A stretch of 64,000 nucleotides of DNA from an uncultured Lachnospiraceae bacterium (GCA_949472775.1 CASWVG010000008.1:20900-84899); one strand, 5' to 3'. Shown: positions 16,307 to 25,861, counted from the stretch's first letter. Numbers and translations: made by a program. Notes: generated by a model from the letters alone, not told the origin.

Positions 16307-18184
16307 ATTTTGCACGGCAGACTGTTTCTCAAACTGTGAGTAGTAGATCTCCTGGTAGACTTCACAGTTTGCGAGCAGCTCCTCGTGGGTGCCGCATCCG
16401 GCAATTTCGCCGTCCTCCAGCACGATGATCTGATCCGCGTGCTGGATCGAGGAGGCGCGCTGTGATACGATAAACACCGTCGGCTCCCCGGGCAGTTCCT
16501 TAAGCGCCCTGCGGAGCGCCGCGTCCGTGGCATAGTCAAGCGCCGAAGCGCTGTCATCCAGAATCAGTATCTCCGGTTTCGCCACCAGAGCTCTCGCAAT
16601 GGTCAGCCGCTGTCTCTGCCCGCCGGACAGATTACGTCCCTCCTGCGCCACAGGCGCATCCAGCCGTCCCTCTTTCGTCTCCACAAACTCCTTCGCCTGC
16701 GCCAGCCGTAACGCCTCCCACAGCTCCTCATCCGTGGCGGAACCGTTTCCCCAGAGCAGGTTAGACCGGATCGTTCCCCGGAAAAGAACCGCCTTCTGCA
16801 GGACGATCCCGATCCTTTCTCTCAGTTCCTCCATCCCATACGCCTTTACATCCCGCCCGTTCACGCGCACGGTACCCGTCGTAGCGTCATAAAACCGGGG
16901 AATCATATTCACCAGAGAAGACTTGCCGGAACCTGTGCCGCCTATGATGCCGACCGTCTGTCCCCTCGGCACCTTTACATGGATATCGCTCAGGGACTCC
17001 GCCCCGGCTCCCCCGTATGTCAGATGCACATGGTCAAATTCCACAGCAAAATCCGCGTCTGTGCCATTATTCTTCCCTGTCCGGTTATCCTCTGCCGCCA
17101 CATTGTCCGTCCCGGAAGCCGCATTGCTTCCTGCCCCCAGACCGGCGGTCATGATCGAATGCTTCCCTTCCTCTTTCTTCCTGCCCGCTGTCCGCAACCT
17201 TTCTCCCGCTGCGGCGCCACCTTGCGAAGCCCACTCCATAGATGACTCCACCTCAAACACCGCCTCGATCCGGTTGGCGCATGCCAGCGCCTTGGTGATG
17301 GTGATGATCAGATTTGCCAGCTTGATCAGCTCCACCAGGATCTGCGACATGTAATTGACGAGCGCCACCACCTCACCCTGGGTAATGCTGCCGTTGTCCA
17401 CGCGCACCGCACCCGTATAGAGCAGAAGAATGGTTGCCGCATTGATAATAATATATGTGACCGGATTGGTCAGTGCGGAAATTTTTCCCACGGCAAGCTG
17501 GAGATGCGTGAGAACTCCGTTTTTCTCCTCAAACCGGTCAATCTCTTCCTCCTCTTTATGGAACGCACGGATCACCCTCGCTCCCGTCAGATTTTCTCTC
17601 GTCGCGCCAAGCACGGCATCCAGTCCCGCCTGCACCTTTTTATACATGGGCATGGTGAGCGCCATAATACCGAAAACCACCACCGCCAGAAGAGGGATCG
17701 TCACCACAAAAATCATCGCCGCCTTCACGTCGATCGTAAATGCCATAATCATCGCGCCGAACACGATAAAGGGCGAGCGCAGGAACAGGCGCAGCACCAT
17801 ATTGACGCCGTTCTGCACCTGGTTTACATCAGAGGTCATGCGTGTGATCAGCGTCGAGGTGCCGAGCGTATCAATCTCCGTAAAGGAAAGGCTCTGAATA
17901 TGGTCAAAAAGGGCATGCTTTAACCCGGTGGAAAAACCAACCGCCGCCTTCGCCGCAAAATACTGCGCCGTGATGGAACAGACCAGCCCGATCAGTCCGA
18001 GGGCGACCAGAATCCCGCCCATTTTCAAGACATATCCCGTATCCGCCTGCCCGATACCCCTGTCAATAATCGCCGCCATCACGAGTGGCACAAACAACTC
18101 AAACGTTGCCTCCAGCATTTTAAAGAGGGGTGCGAAAACCGTCTCCTTTTTAAAATCCTTCAAATAGATAAGCAGTTTTTTCAT
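16304..18184 (-). CDS. ABC exporter, fused permease-ATPase, first subunit
   Basis: From the ATG at 18184 the protein has 626 residues (MKKLLIYLKDFKKETVFAPL). Six transmembrane helices occupy about residues 15-300 and the ATPase the last 240: Walker A GGTGSGKSS, signature NLSGGQRQRL, and Walker B EILILDDSASALD, with Asp where the catalytic Glu is expected. Its switch region is SQRASSI, with Gln instead of His. Both changes mark the degenerate partner of a heterodimeric exporter, matching the intact site of the downstream gene. Between membrane and ATPase domains lies an unusual extra linker of about 70 residues rich in Gly, Ala, Asn and Lys. The reading frame extends upstream into an intergenic repeat, but the chosen ATG fits the family; its ribosome site is weak (GGAAACGGG). 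Confidence 0.88.
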   Translation of the reverse strand: MKKLLIYLKDFKKETVFAPLFKMLEATFELFVPLVMAAIIDRGIGQADTGYVLKMGGILVALGLIGLVCSITAQYFAAKAAVGFSTGLKHALFDHIQSLSFTEIDTLGTSTLITRMTSDVNQVQNGVNMVLRLFLRSPFIVFGAMIMAFTIDVKAAMIFVVTIPLLAVVVFGIMALTMPMYKKVQAGLDAVLGATRENLTGARVIRAFHKEEEEIDRFEEKNGVLTHLQLAVGKISALTNPVTYIIINAATILLLYTGAVRVDNGSITQGEVVALVNYMSQILVELIKLANLIITITKALACANRIEAVFEVESSMEWASQGGAAAGERLRTAGRKKEEGKHSIMTAGLGAGSNAASGTDNVAAEDNRTGKNNGTDADFAVEFDHVHLTYGGAGAESLSDIHVKVPRGQTVGIIGGTGSGKSSLVNMIPRFYDATTGTVRVNGRDVKAYGMEELRERIGIVLQKAVLFRGTIRSNLLWGNGSATDEELWEALRLAQAKEFVETKEGRLDAPVAQEGRNLSGGQRQRLTIARALVAKPEILILDDSASALDYATDAALRRALKELPGEPTVFIVSQRASSIQHADQIIVLEDGEIAGCGTHEELLANCEVYQEIYYSQFEKQSAVQN

Positions 18185-18198
18185 AATGACCCGTTTCC

Positions 18199-18370
18199 GT
18201 TCAACCCACGCCCATTCGCAAAGTCGCGCATTCCTCGCTCTCCGCTGTTCACAGCTTCTTGATTGCGCAACGCTCAATCGACTCACTATGCGGGCGTTCT
18301 CTCAGAGCATCATCTTCCTGCCAGGTCCGTACATGCACGGTCTGACAGGAAGATGATGCTCTGGCCGAAC
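18199..18370. repeat. Intergenic element with GTTCAACCC / GGCCGAAC ends (copy 1)
   Basis: The element begins with GTTCAACCCACGCCC and ends with GGCCGAAC. Inside are CTCCGCTGTTCACAGC and GGGCGTTCTCTC, followed by a perfect 18-bp inverted repeat (18303-18320 and 18346-18363) around a 25-nt loop. It fills the space between the LCP gene and the ABC exporter. The same end sequences and inner blocks recur at 41297-41448, and a short form at 28577-28623. Confidence 0.8.
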
Positions 18371-18372
18371 TG

Positions 18373-19461
18373 TTATTGTATATACTCATTTGTCTGCGCT
18401 TTGATTTCCTCATCGATCTGCTTTACCCGTGTGGAAGGCACATACCCCTCCTCCGGATAAAGCATGTGGTGAAGCTGCCTTACATTTTCCTCCAGATCAA
18501 TGGGAATCACACAGCTGCCCTTGCTTCCCACATTGGCACCGGCTCTTCCACCCTCGAAGGGAAAGCCGTCACTCTCCACCATATTGTAACCTGCCACACT
18601 TCCAAGCACGCTCAAAATCTCATCTACATCCAGGGAAGTCTCCACCTGCGGCAGAACAGCATTAACCATATCAGTCAATGTGCTGACTGAGGCGCCGCCC
18701 GCCTTGTCCATCATCGCGCGAAGCACATCCCTCTGCCTCTGCGCTCTTCTGAAATCGTCCCCTCTCGTGTAGCGGATCCGGCAGTAGGCAGTGGCCTGCA
18801 TCCCGTTCAATAGCTGCCTGCCGCTTTGCTCCACCGGAATATAATCCACGCCGAGTTCTTCCGCCATACAGAGCTGATAATTATTCAGATGGGATATTTC
18901 CGAGTCCGTCACCTCAATCTCCACACCGCCCAGTGCATCCACCGCATCGATCAGTCCGGAAAAACCGATTGTCACATAGTCCGTGATGTCCAGATCCAGA
19001 TTCATGTTGAGCATATTGATCGCCTGCTCCGGCCCGCCCTGTGCGTAGGCTGTATTGCATTTATTATAAGAATCGTTGCCCAGATTCAGATACGTGTCAC
19101 GGAACACGGAAATCAGCTTAATTTCCTGCGTATCCTGGTTAATACTGGCAATCATAATGGTGTCACTTCTCGTGCCTCTCCCCAGTTCGCCGTCCCTGGC
19201 GTCCACACCGAAGAGCGCAATATTGCGGTATCCCTTTTTCTTTTCCTCCTCCTTCTTTTTCTCCGGCTGCCTCACTTCGGTTGTCTTCTTCTTGACGATC
19301 TCCTCGTTAATAACTATGTTTTCCTCGTCAATTTCCTTGTGATTTACCTCACCAGTCATCGTGACCACAACATACATCACACCGATAGCGATAAGCAGAA
19401 CACAGATCTCCAAAATCAGAAGAGGTATGCTGCCTCGAAAGCCGTGCTTTCCCTTATCCAT
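18373..19461 (-). CDS. LytR-CpsA-Psr family cell-wall ligase
   Basis: LCP proteins attach teichoic acids or capsular glycans from lipid carriers to peptidoglycan on the outside of the cell. The 362-residue product has a short cytoplasmic N-terminus, one membrane segment (residues 11-33, PLLILEICVLLIAIGVMYVV), a Lys/Glu-rich stalk (TEVRQPEKKKEEEKKKGY), and the LCP catalytic domain. That domain contains NIALFGVDARDGELGRGTRS-D-TIMIASI, the SVFRDTYL strand and a late CRIRYTRGDDFRRAQRQRD, which hold the Asp and Arg residues that bind the lipid pyrophosphate in known members. AAGGAG precedes the ATG. It stands alone, without nearby teichoic acid genes. Confidence 0.9.
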   Translation of the reverse strand: MDKGKHGFRGSIPLLILEICVLLIAIGVMYVVVTMTGEVNHKEIDEENIVINEEIVKKKTTEVRQPEKKKEEEKKKGYRNIALFGVDARDGELGRGTRSDTIMIASINQDTQEIKLISVFRDTYLNLGNDSYNKCNTAYAQGGPEQAINMLNMNLDLDITDYVTIGFSGLIDAVDALGGVEIEVTDSEISHLNNYQLCMAEELGVDYIPVEQSGRQLLNGMQATAYCRIRYTRGDDFRRAQRQRDVLRAMMDKAGGASVSTLTDMVNAVLPQVETSLDVDEILSVLGSVAGYNMVESDGFPFEGGRAGANVGSKGSCVIPIDLEENVRQLHHMLYPEEGYVPSTRVKQIDEEIKAQTNEYIQ

Positions 19462-19569
19462 ACTGACTCCTTTGTCAGACCTTATTTCCCCTTTGTACGA
19501 AATCGCCGACCAATATCAACGGTTCGGAGCATGCGTTACACTCTCCTCCCGCAGTTTTCCATTCCATAG

Positions 19570-19591
19570 AATAAAAATAACCCCGGTTATC
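19570..19591 (-). terminator. Possible terminator after radA
   Basis: On the minus strand ATAACCGGGGTTAT forms a short hairpin directly followed by TTTTATT, 18 bp after the radA stop. The stem is only 5-6 bp. Confidence 0.4.
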
Positions 19592-19608
19592 GTACCACAT
19601 ACGCGGCG

Positions 19609-20976
19609 TTAAATCAAGTCAATCGCATCCCGCACTGTCTTAACCCCGATCACCTGAATTTCCTCCTTAACCTTAATCTGCCCGGCGTTGACCGCCGGGA
19701 GAATGCATGTGGTAAAGCCCAGTTTCGCCGCCTCCGCCACCCGCTGGGATGCCTGTGAAACGCCCCGCACCTCCCCGCTTAAGCCGATTTCCCCGAAAGC
19801 GATGGTCCTGTCGTCGATCGCCCGGTTCTTAAAACTGGAAGCTGCCGCCATGGCGACCCCCAGATCGATGGCAGGCTCTGCGATCCGCATACCGCCCGCC
19901 AGATTTACATAGGCGTCACAGTCCGACATCTGCAGATTCAGCCGTTTCTCCAGAACAGCCATCAACAGATTTAACCGGTTTAGGTCCATGCCGGTCGCCT
20001 GTCTTCTCGGTATGCCAAAGTTACTGTGACAGACAAGCGCCTGGATTTCAAGCAAAATCGGCCGGGTTCCCTCCATGGAGCAGGACACCACGGAACCGCT
20101 TGCCCCCTCCGGTTTGCCGCTGAGCATAAACTCGGAAGCGTTTTTCACCTCCGCAAGCCCTTCCTCCTTCATCTCAAACACGCCAATCTCGTTGGTGGAG
20201 CCGAAACGGTTTTTGACACCCCGCAAAATCCGGTAGGAGGCGTGTCTGTCGCCCTCAAAATAGAGCACCGTGTCTACCATATGCTCTAACACCCTCGGTC
20301 CGGCAACGGTTCCCTCCTTGGTCACATGACCCACAATCATAATGGAAACGCCCAGTCCCTTGGCAAGCTGCATCAGCACATTGGTGGACTCCCTCACCTG
20401 GGAGACACTGCCTGGCGCGGAAGATATTTCCTCCCGGTACATCGTCTGGATGGAGTCGATAACCGCCACCGCCGGCTGCACTTTACGAATGGTCTGTTCT
20501 ACGATTTCCAGATTTGTCTCGCACAAAAGAAGAAGCTGTTCCGAAAACTCACCGAGCCGGTTGGCACGCATCTTTATCTGCTGCAGGGATTCCTCTCCCG
20601 ATATATAGAGAAGCCTGCGGCCGTCCTGGGCCATATGTCTGCACACCTGCAAAAGCAGGGTTGACTTGCCGATACCTGGATCGCCGCCCACCAGCGTGAG
20701 CGAGCCGGGCACAAGACCGCCGCCAAGCACCCTGTCAAGCTCAGCAATATGCGTGGTCATGCGCTCTCCTTCCCGCAGATCTACCTGTTTCAGACTTACA
20801 GGCTCCGCCGCCCTTTTTCCGGACACGCCGCCGGATGCACCGCCGCTTCTCTTCCCGGCGGCAGGCTCCTCCACCATAGTGTTCCAATCTTTACAGCCGG
20901 GACACTGCCCCAGCCATTTGGAAGATTCGTAGCCACAGTTCTGACAAAAAAATACGGTCGCTCTTCCCTTCGCCAT
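19609..20976 (-). CDS. radA: DNA repair protein RadA
   Basis: RadA (Sms) is a RecA-like ATPase that drives branch migration during recombinational repair. All family parts are visible in the 455 residues: the N-terminal zinc finger (C11-x2-C14 and C25-x2-C28: FFCQNCGYESSKWLGQCPGC), the RecA core with Walker A GGDPGIGKST near residue 92, the RadA-specific KNRFG motif (GVKNRFGSTNEIG), and the C-terminal Lon-protease-like domain (GMRIAEPAIDLGVAMAAASS). Length is normal for the family. In many Firmicutes radA follows clpC, as it does here with one small gene between them. A ribosome site AGGAAA precedes the ATG. Confidence 0.97.
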   Translation of the reverse strand: MAKGRATVFFCQNCGYESSKWLGQCPGCKDWNTMVEEPAAGKRSGGASGGVSGKRAAEPVSLKQVDLREGERMTTHIAELDRVLGGGLVPGSLTLVGGDPGIGKSTLLLQVCRHMAQDGRRLLYISGEESLQQIKMRANRLGEFSEQLLLLCETNLEIVEQTIRKVQPAVAVIDSIQTMYREEISSAPGSVSQVRESTNVLMQLAKGLGVSIMIVGHVTKEGTVAGPRVLEHMVDTVLYFEGDRHASYRILRGVKNRFGSTNEIGVFEMKEEGLAEVKNASEFMLSGKPEGASGSVVSCSMEGTRPILLEIQALVCHSNFGIPRRQATGMDLNRLNLLMAVLEKRLNLQMSDCDAYVNLAGGMRIAEPAIDLGVAMAAASSFKNRAIDDRTIAFGEIGLSGEVRGVSQASQRVAEAAKLGFTTCILPAVNAGQIKVKEEIQVIGVKTVRDAIDLI

Positions 20977-21043
20977 TCCTGTTTCCTTTCTTTAAACCTA
21001 TATAAAATTGAATAAGCGTTTCGCAATTACCTTCCCTATACTA

Positions 21044-21092
21044 AAAGAGGGGCTTTCACGCCAGACATGATTATATGTCAGCCGAAAACCCC
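21044..21092 (-). terminator. Terminator after the 136-aa gene
   Basis: On the minus strand GGGGTTTTC pairs with GAAAGCCCC (9 bp including one G-U), with an inner GACAT/ATGTC stem. It is followed by CTCTTTT. It closes the clpC-side transcript before radA. Confidence 0.65.
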
Positions 21093-21111
21093 AGATTCCC
21101 ACGCCAGCCGC

Positions 21112-21522
21112 CTACTTGACGATCTTTACTTCCACCGCTCCAACATTTTCCAGTTCCACACTGATACTTAGCTTTCCGCTCAGATTTGTCTTCATCTCAC
21201 CCACGTTCGCACCGTTCACATACACCTTGTAAACCGTGTCCTCCTGAAGTCCCACCGTGATCTGCGCGTCCTCGTCGCCCTCCACGGTGAAGGTAATCCC
21301 GTTCTCCGTCTCCTCAAAGCGGTTCACACTGGTACCCGGCTCCGACTCATAGGCAAACATGCCGTTTTTCTCAAGCTTCGTCAGTTCCTTAAAGGTCTTT
21401 ACCTTATAAAGATTACCGCCGTGCTCATAATCCTCCAGCTTTGCTTTTGCCGCCAGCTTGTGATTGCCAAAGCTGATCGTCCTGTCACTTTCTGCGCGCA
21501 ACAACTCTTCTACTACAGCCAT
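21112..21522 (-). CDS. Conserved hypothetical protein, 136 aa
   Basis: A compact soluble protein without signal or membrane segment. It reads as two small beta-rich halves: MAVVEELLRAESDRTISFGN and KLAAKAKLEDYEHGGNLYKV, then ITFTVEGDEDAQITVGLQED and VYKVYVNGANVGEMKTNLSG, which is like a small beta-sandwich. I recall close relatives in Lachnospiraceae labelled endosialidase in automatic annotation, but no catalytic motif of a sialidase is visible and I would not use that name. AGGAGG precedes the ATG. It sits between clpC and radA on the same strand, and an inverted repeat lies between it and clpC. Confidence 0.7.
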   Translation of the reverse strand: MAVVEELLRAESDRTISFGNHKLAAKAKLEDYEHGGNLYKVKTFKELTKLEKNGMFAYESEPGTSVNRFEETENGITFTVEGDEDAQITVGLQEDTVYKVYVNGANVGEMKTNLSGKLSISVELENVGAVEVKIVK

Positions 21523-21580
21523 CGCTTTTTCCTCCTAATGTCTCTTTGTTAATAACTGTTCAGTACCTTCACAGTTACGA

Positions 21581-21623
21581 TGCGAAATTTATCTTAAATC
21601 GTATTTGACGACGAAATTTCGCA
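21581..21623. repeat. Inverted repeat between clpC and the 136-aa gene
   Basis: TGCGAAATTT and AAATTTCGCA are perfect 10-bp arms with a 23-nt loop. A second pair, AACTGT/ACAGTT, lies just upstream (21554-21576). There is no U-run, so it may stabilise RNA ends rather than terminate transcription. Confidence 0.6.
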
Positions 21624-21698
21624 CATTGTATCATGTTATTACGGTCTTAGCAGTAAATGCTTCGACCTGCACTGAATAATTACCCTTGTTATTCCTTA

Positions 21699-24152
21699 TC
21701 ATTCCTGCACGGGCTTTACCGTGAAAGTTATTTTCTTATTCTTTAGTCCCACGGATACCTTATCGCCGCTCTTCACCTTTCCGGCAAGAATCTCCTCCGC
21801 CAGCGCGTCCTCAATCTCCGACTGGATCGCACGTTTCATGGGTCTCGCTCCCATCTTGACATCCATATGCTTCTCGATCAGATGCTCTTTCACAGAAGAA
21901 CCGACGCTCAGTTCGATATCCATCTGTTCTTTGCAGCGCTTCGACAGGTTTTTGGTAAGCAGCGTGACAATCGCTTTCATATCGTCCCTGTTCAAAGGAT
22001 GGAACACCATGATCTCGTCAATTCTGTTGATAAACTCCGGCTTGAAGAGGCGCTTCACCTCCTCCATGACCTTGCCTTTCATTTTATCATAACTCTGCTT
22101 CTCCGTCTCTGCCGCGCCGAATCCCAGATTCTTCGGATCAATGATGCGCTGCGCCCCGGCATTTGAAGTCATGATCAGAATGGAATTCTTAAAGCTTACC
22201 TTCCGTCCCTTTGAGTCGGTGATATGCCCGTCATCAAGCACCTGCAAAAGGACATTAAACACATCCGGGTGGGCTTTCTCTATCTCGTCAAAAAGGACAA
22301 CGGAATACGGATTCCTGCGGATCTTCTCGGAAAGCTGTCCCCCTTCTTCAAAGCCCACATAACCCGGCGGCGATCCGATCATCTTGGACACCGAATGCCC
22401 TTCCATGTACTCTGACATATCCACGCGGATCAGCGCGTTTTCCGAACCGAACATGGCCTCCGCCAGCGCTTTGGAAAGCTCAGTCTTTCCCACGCCGGTA
22501 GGTCCCAGAAACAGGAAAGAGCCGATGGGCCGGTTCGGATCCTGCAGTCCCACTCTGCCGCGGCGCATCGCCTTCGCCACCGCCACGACTGCCTCCTCCT
22601 GGCCGATCACCCGCTTATGGAGAATAGATTCCAGCTTCAGCAGACGCTCGCTCTCCTTCTCCGCCAGTTTCTTTACGGGAATCCTCGTCCACAGCGCCAC
22701 CACTTCCGCGATCTCGTTCTCTCCAACCACATAGGCACGGTTTAAGTCTTCCTGCTCCAGCCGTTTCACCATGCGCTCATATTTTCTAATGCAGCTCTCC
22801 TGCTTCTTTTTCAGCTCAGCCGCCTGTGTGAACGCCTCCATACGGATCGAGCGCTCAATCTGCAGATCAATCTTATCGATCTCCTCCGACAGTTCCTGCA
22901 GCTTATCGGGCTGTTTTGTCACATGCAGCCGAACCGCCGCCGAGGCCTCGTCGATCAGATCAATGGCCTTGTCCGGCAGGTTCCTGTCATTGATGTAACG
23001 CGCCGACAGAGCGACAGCCGCGCTGATCGCCTCCGGCGTGATGGTAACCCTGTGGTGCTCCTCATACTTGTGGGCGATGCCCCGCAGAATATTCTCTGTC
23101 TCCTCAATGCCTGGCTCCTCCACCGTCACCGGATGGAACCGTCTCTCAAGCGCCGCGTCCTTCTCCACATACTTGCGGTACTCAGCGATAGTGGTCGCGC
23201 CGATCAACTGGATTTCGCCCCTTGCAAGGGAAGGTTTTAAGATGTTGGAGGCGTCGATCGCACCCTCCGCGCCACCCGCGCCGATAATGGTATGCATCTC
23301 ATCCAGGAACAGAATGATATTGCCGTCCTCGATCACTTCTTTGATAACCTTCTTGATCCGCTCCTCGAACTCGCCACGGTACTTACTGCCCGCCACCATA
23401 CCCGAAAGATCCAGTGTCATAAGCCTCTTATTCTGCACCGTAAAGGGAACGTCCCCTGTCACAATTCTCGCCGCAAGACCTTCCACCACCGCCGTCTTGC
23501 CGACGCCAGGCTCTCCCACCAGACAGGGATTGTTTTTCGTGCGGCGGCTCAAAATCTGCACCACCCTGGTGATCTCCTCTTCCCTGCCGATTACCGGGTC
23601 AAGCTTTCCCTCTCTGGCAAGCGCCGTCAGATCCCTGCTGTAATGGTCAAGCGTGGAAGTGTTTCCCTTTTTCTTATTCTGCTTTCTTCCCAGATCTTCT
23701 TTGTAGAGCGCACCGTCCTCTCCCATAGCCACAAGCACATCCACATAAAGTTTCTGCACTGAAATGCCCATGGTGTTCAACAACCGGACCGCTACATTCT
23801 CCCCCTCCTTCAGAAGTGCCAGAAGAATGTGCTCCGTCCCCGTCTTATCGCTGCGAAACCTGTCTGCCTGTCTGTGTGCCTCCTCCAGAATCGCCTGCGC
23901 ACGGGGGGAGTACCCGTCCCGCTCCGCGATGAGCACGGAGGTCTCCGGCACAATCAGATCCTTTATCATCTCTTTCAGCCGCACCACGTCCACACCGTTG
24001 TTTAAGAGCACGATCGCCGCAACGCCTGTATTCTCCCGTAAAAGTCCCAACAGGATATGCTCGCTTCCCACATAACTCTGCCGTAAGCTTCTTGCCGCCC
24101 TCTCCGCTAAGATCAGAGCCGTCTTCGCCTTATCCGTAAATTGTGGCTGCAT
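21699..24152 (-). CDS. clpC: ATP-dependent Clp protease ATPase ClpC
   Basis: ClpC unfolds proteins and feeds them to the ClpP peptidase. The 817 residues show two N-terminal Clp repeats (4-145), the first AAA+ domain with Walker A GEPGVGKT at 213-220, a middle coiled-coil with a UVR-like motif ([20 protein letters not shown]) that is typical of ClpC rather than ClpA or ClpB, and the second AAA+ domain ([29 protein letters not shown]). The ClpP-docking loop near GFG (NLGFGAAET) is present. In most Firmicutes clpC follows ctsR, mcsA and mcsB; here it directly follows a GntR-type regulator, with the two genes touching (stop at 24153, start at 24152). Confidence 0.96.
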   Translation of the reverse strand: MQPQFTDKAKTALILAERAARSLRQSYVGSEHILLGLLRENTGVAAIVLLNNGVDVVRLKEMIKDLIVPETSVLIAERDGYSPRAQAILEEAHRQADRFRSDKTGTEHILLALLKEGENVAVRLLNTMGISVQKLYVDVLVAMGEDGALYKEDLGRKQNKKKGNTSTLDHYSRDLTALAREGKLDPVIGREEEITRVVQILSRRTKNNPCLVGEPGVGKTAVVEGLAARIVTGDVPFTVQNKRLMTLDLSGMVAGSKYRGEFEERIKKVIKEVIEDGNIILFLDEMHTIIGAGGAEGAIDASNILKPSLARGEIQLIGATTIAEYRKYVEKDAALERRFHPVTVEEPGIEETENILRGIAHKYEEHHRVTITPEAISAAVALSARYINDRNLPDKAIDLIDEASAAVRLHVTKQPDKLQELSEEIDKIDLQIERSIRMEAFTQAAELKKKQESCIRKYERMVKRLEQEDLNRAYVVGENEIAEVVALWTRIPVKKLAEKESERLLKLESILHKRVIGQEEAVVAVAKAMRRGRVGLQDPNRPIGSFLFLGPTGVGKTELSKALAEAMFGSENALIRVDMSEYMEGHSVSKMIGSPPGYVGFEEGGQLSEKIRRNPYSVVLFDEIEKAHPDVFNVLLQVLDDGHITDSKGRKVSFKNSILIMTSNAGAQRIIDPKNLGFGAAETEKQSYDKMKGKVMEEVKRLFKPEFINRIDEIMVFHPLNRDDMKAIVTLLTKNLSKRCKEQMDIELSVGSSVKEHLIEKHMDVKMGARPMKRAIQSEIEDALAEEILAGKVKSGDKVSVGLKNKKITFTVKPVQE

Positions 24153-24536
24153 TTACTCTCTCATTCCTTTCCCATATTCCTCATAGATCTCGTCTATAAG
24201 AGCATGCACTTCTTCCCCGGAAATATTCTTACAGCTTGCCTTTGCCAGCGTAACCATCAAATCCTCCCTGATCTCCTCGATGGCACGCATCCTGTCAATG
24301 TCCACAGCTACCATCACACCCCGTCTGCGATCCACTTTCACATAACCTTCCTGCTTTAAGACCGTGTAAGCTTTGTTGACTGTGTGCATGTTAATGCCGA
24401 TGGTGTCCGCAAGCTGTCTGACGGAAGGGAGCATATCTCCCTCCTGAAACCGGGAAGAGGCAATCCCCATAATGATCTGATCCCTAAGCTGCATATAAAT
24501 TGCCTGATCGCTGTTAAAATCTATCTCGATAAACAT
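24153..24536 (-). CDS. GntR-family regulator (YtrA type) upstream of clpC
   Basis: A 127-residue short GntR protein with a winged-helix domain (residues 1-75: MFIEIDFNSDQAIYMQLRDQ, GDMLPSVRQLADTIGINMHT, VNKAYTVLKQEGYV) and only a small helical tail, as in the YtrA subfamily. Such proteins usually control the operon they sit in. Here the next gene is clpC, with no base between stop and start, so a role in clpC control is the natural inference. No CtsR-type repeat was found to replace it. The start overlaps the end of the SH3-protein gene region (AAGGATCTG before ATG). Its operator is not evident in the coding sequence upstream. Confidence 0.85.
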   Translation of the reverse strand: MFIEIDFNSDQAIYMQLRDQIIMGIASSRFQEGDMLPSVRQLADTIGINMHTVNKAYTVLKQEGYVKVDRRRGVMVAVDIDRMRAIEEIREDLMVTLAKASCKNISGEEVHALIDEIYEEYGKGMRE

Positions 24537-24538
24537 AG

Positions 24539-25861
24539 TTATTTCAGATCCTTATCGTCCATATTTAAAAATTCAAATTCAAACTCGTCGTCATCCAGAA
24601 GGAAATTTTTTGCCTTGCGCGGTCTCGCGGGTCTGACAGCCGCTTCTGCATCCGGCTCTTCCCTGTAGGTAACTTCCCGCTCCGGCCGCCTGCGTTCCTG
24701 CCTGTCCCTTCCCGCTCCCGACTCTTCTCTTCTGCGCGTCCTGCGCTCCTCCTCAACGGGCGCTCTGCGGTTCTGTTCTCTTTCCCTCGCAGCCGGGCGT
24801 TTTACAGCCGGACGCTCATCGGGTATCTCCTCATCCTCGTCCTCGTCGTCCTCATAATCCTCATAGTAGGCGTCACGCAGTTTAAAGCCCATAATAACCG
24901 CCACAACCGCGAGAATTACCAGAAGTACGACCAGTACCACGATCACGATCCGCTGCTTGACCATGGATTTCGTATCATCCCCATCGTCGAGAGACTGTGC
25001 ATAAGAGGATTCCAGAAGGGGTACCAGTTTCTGCTTCTGTCCGGTCACATTGTCATAGATATACCACACTTCCTCTCCGTCGGAAGCGGTTTCAATTTTT
25101 AGCTCATAATCGTTTCTCGGTGCAGCTTCCGGCTCTTCCGGCTCCTCCTCGGGTTCTTCCACCGGCTCTTCCTCCACTGGCAGCATCTCGCCAAGCTCCA
25201 GCAGATCGGAACGGATATAACCAGTTTTCTCCGAACCGTTTGATCCGGTAAAGGTGACAAAATACCATGTCTTGCTGTCACTGCCCTCAGATTTTCCGCT
25301 CACCACTACCTGTGTCCCTGGCGTCAGGGAATCCACCGGATTATTTGAGGTAGAAGGGTCGGGACGCACCTTCGCCTGCACTTTGGTGCTTGCATACTGG
25401 AGATCCATCGACTCCTGCGCCTCCACCTGCGCACCGCTGCCTGTACCGCCTGCATCCGGTTCCTGCGCACTTCCTCCATCGCTTTCCAGTTCCTGTGTGG
25501 TCTGGCTCTCCGCTGCCACTGTAACTGTGGGAATGTCCCCATCCCCCTTCTTCTCGATCATATCGGCACGGACGTAGCCCATGGTGTTTGAATCCACATA
25601 TACCTGATACCAGGTGATCCCGGAAGCGTCCACCTTGCCCCGGATACTGATTTCCTTGCCGACAGTGGAGCTGCCGATCACCGCGCTCTCCTGATCGGGC
25701 TGTTTTCTGATATTGACTGAGTTGGGCAACACGGTACCTGTGGCCTCCGCCAGACTCACCATCGGATTACACCATGCCAGAAGAACTGCCGCGCCGAAAG
25801 CCACCGCTGCCGTCCATATGTGTCTCTGTCTTCTTCCCAACTCAATCTTTCGTATTTTCAT
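24539..25861 (-). CDS. Secreted/membrane protein with two bacterial SH3 domains
   Basis: From the ATG at 25861 (GGAG 6 nt upstream) the protein has 440 residues. A signal or anchor segment (HIWTAAVAFGAAVLLAWC) is followed by two bacterial SH3 domains (VLPNSVNIRKQPDQESAVIG and STKVQAKVRPDPSTSNNPVD) that often bind cell-wall peptides. Then come a Glu/Pro-rich spacer, a further small domain, and a second membrane segment (RIVIVVLVVLLVILAVVAVI). The tail is cytoplasmic and strongly charged (acidic EDDEDEDEE, then Arg/Glu-rich), ending DEFEFEFLNMDDKDLK. The likely layout is an extracellular wall-sensing part joined to a long charged cytoplasmic tail. It ends two bases before the GntR-clpC pair, so it may be cotranscribed with them. 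Confidence 0.8.
   Translation of the reverse strand: MKIRKIELGRRQRHIWTAAVAFGAAVLLAWCNPMVSLAEATGTVLPNSVNIRKQPDQESAVIGSSTVGKEISIRGKVDASGITWYQVYVDSNTMGYVRADMIEKKGDGDIPTVTVAAESQTTQELESDGGSAQEPDAGGTGSGAQVEAQESMDLQYASTKVQAKVRPDPSTSNNPVDSLTPGTQVVVSGKSEGSDSKTWYFVTFTGSNGSEKTGYIRSDLLELGEMLPVEEEPVEEPEEEPEEPEAAPRNDYELKIETASDGEEVWYIYDNVTGQKQKLVPLLESSYAQSLDDGDDTKSMVKQRIVIVVLVVLLVILAVVAVIMGFKLRDAYYEDYEDDEDEDEEIPDERPAVKRPAAREREQNRRAPVEEERRTRRREESGAGRDRQERRRPEREVTYREEPDAEAAVRPARPRKAKNFLLDDDEFEFEFLNMDDKDLK

Noticed and set aside
15947..16307. Open frames of 63-114 codons across the 169-bp repeat on both strands
   Set aside because: The period is not a multiple of 3, the frames shift between copies, there is no ribosome site, and the peptides are translations of palindromes.
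21112..21522. Annotation as endosialidase
   Set aside because: No sialidase motif or suitable length; the name appears to be an automatic label in relatives.
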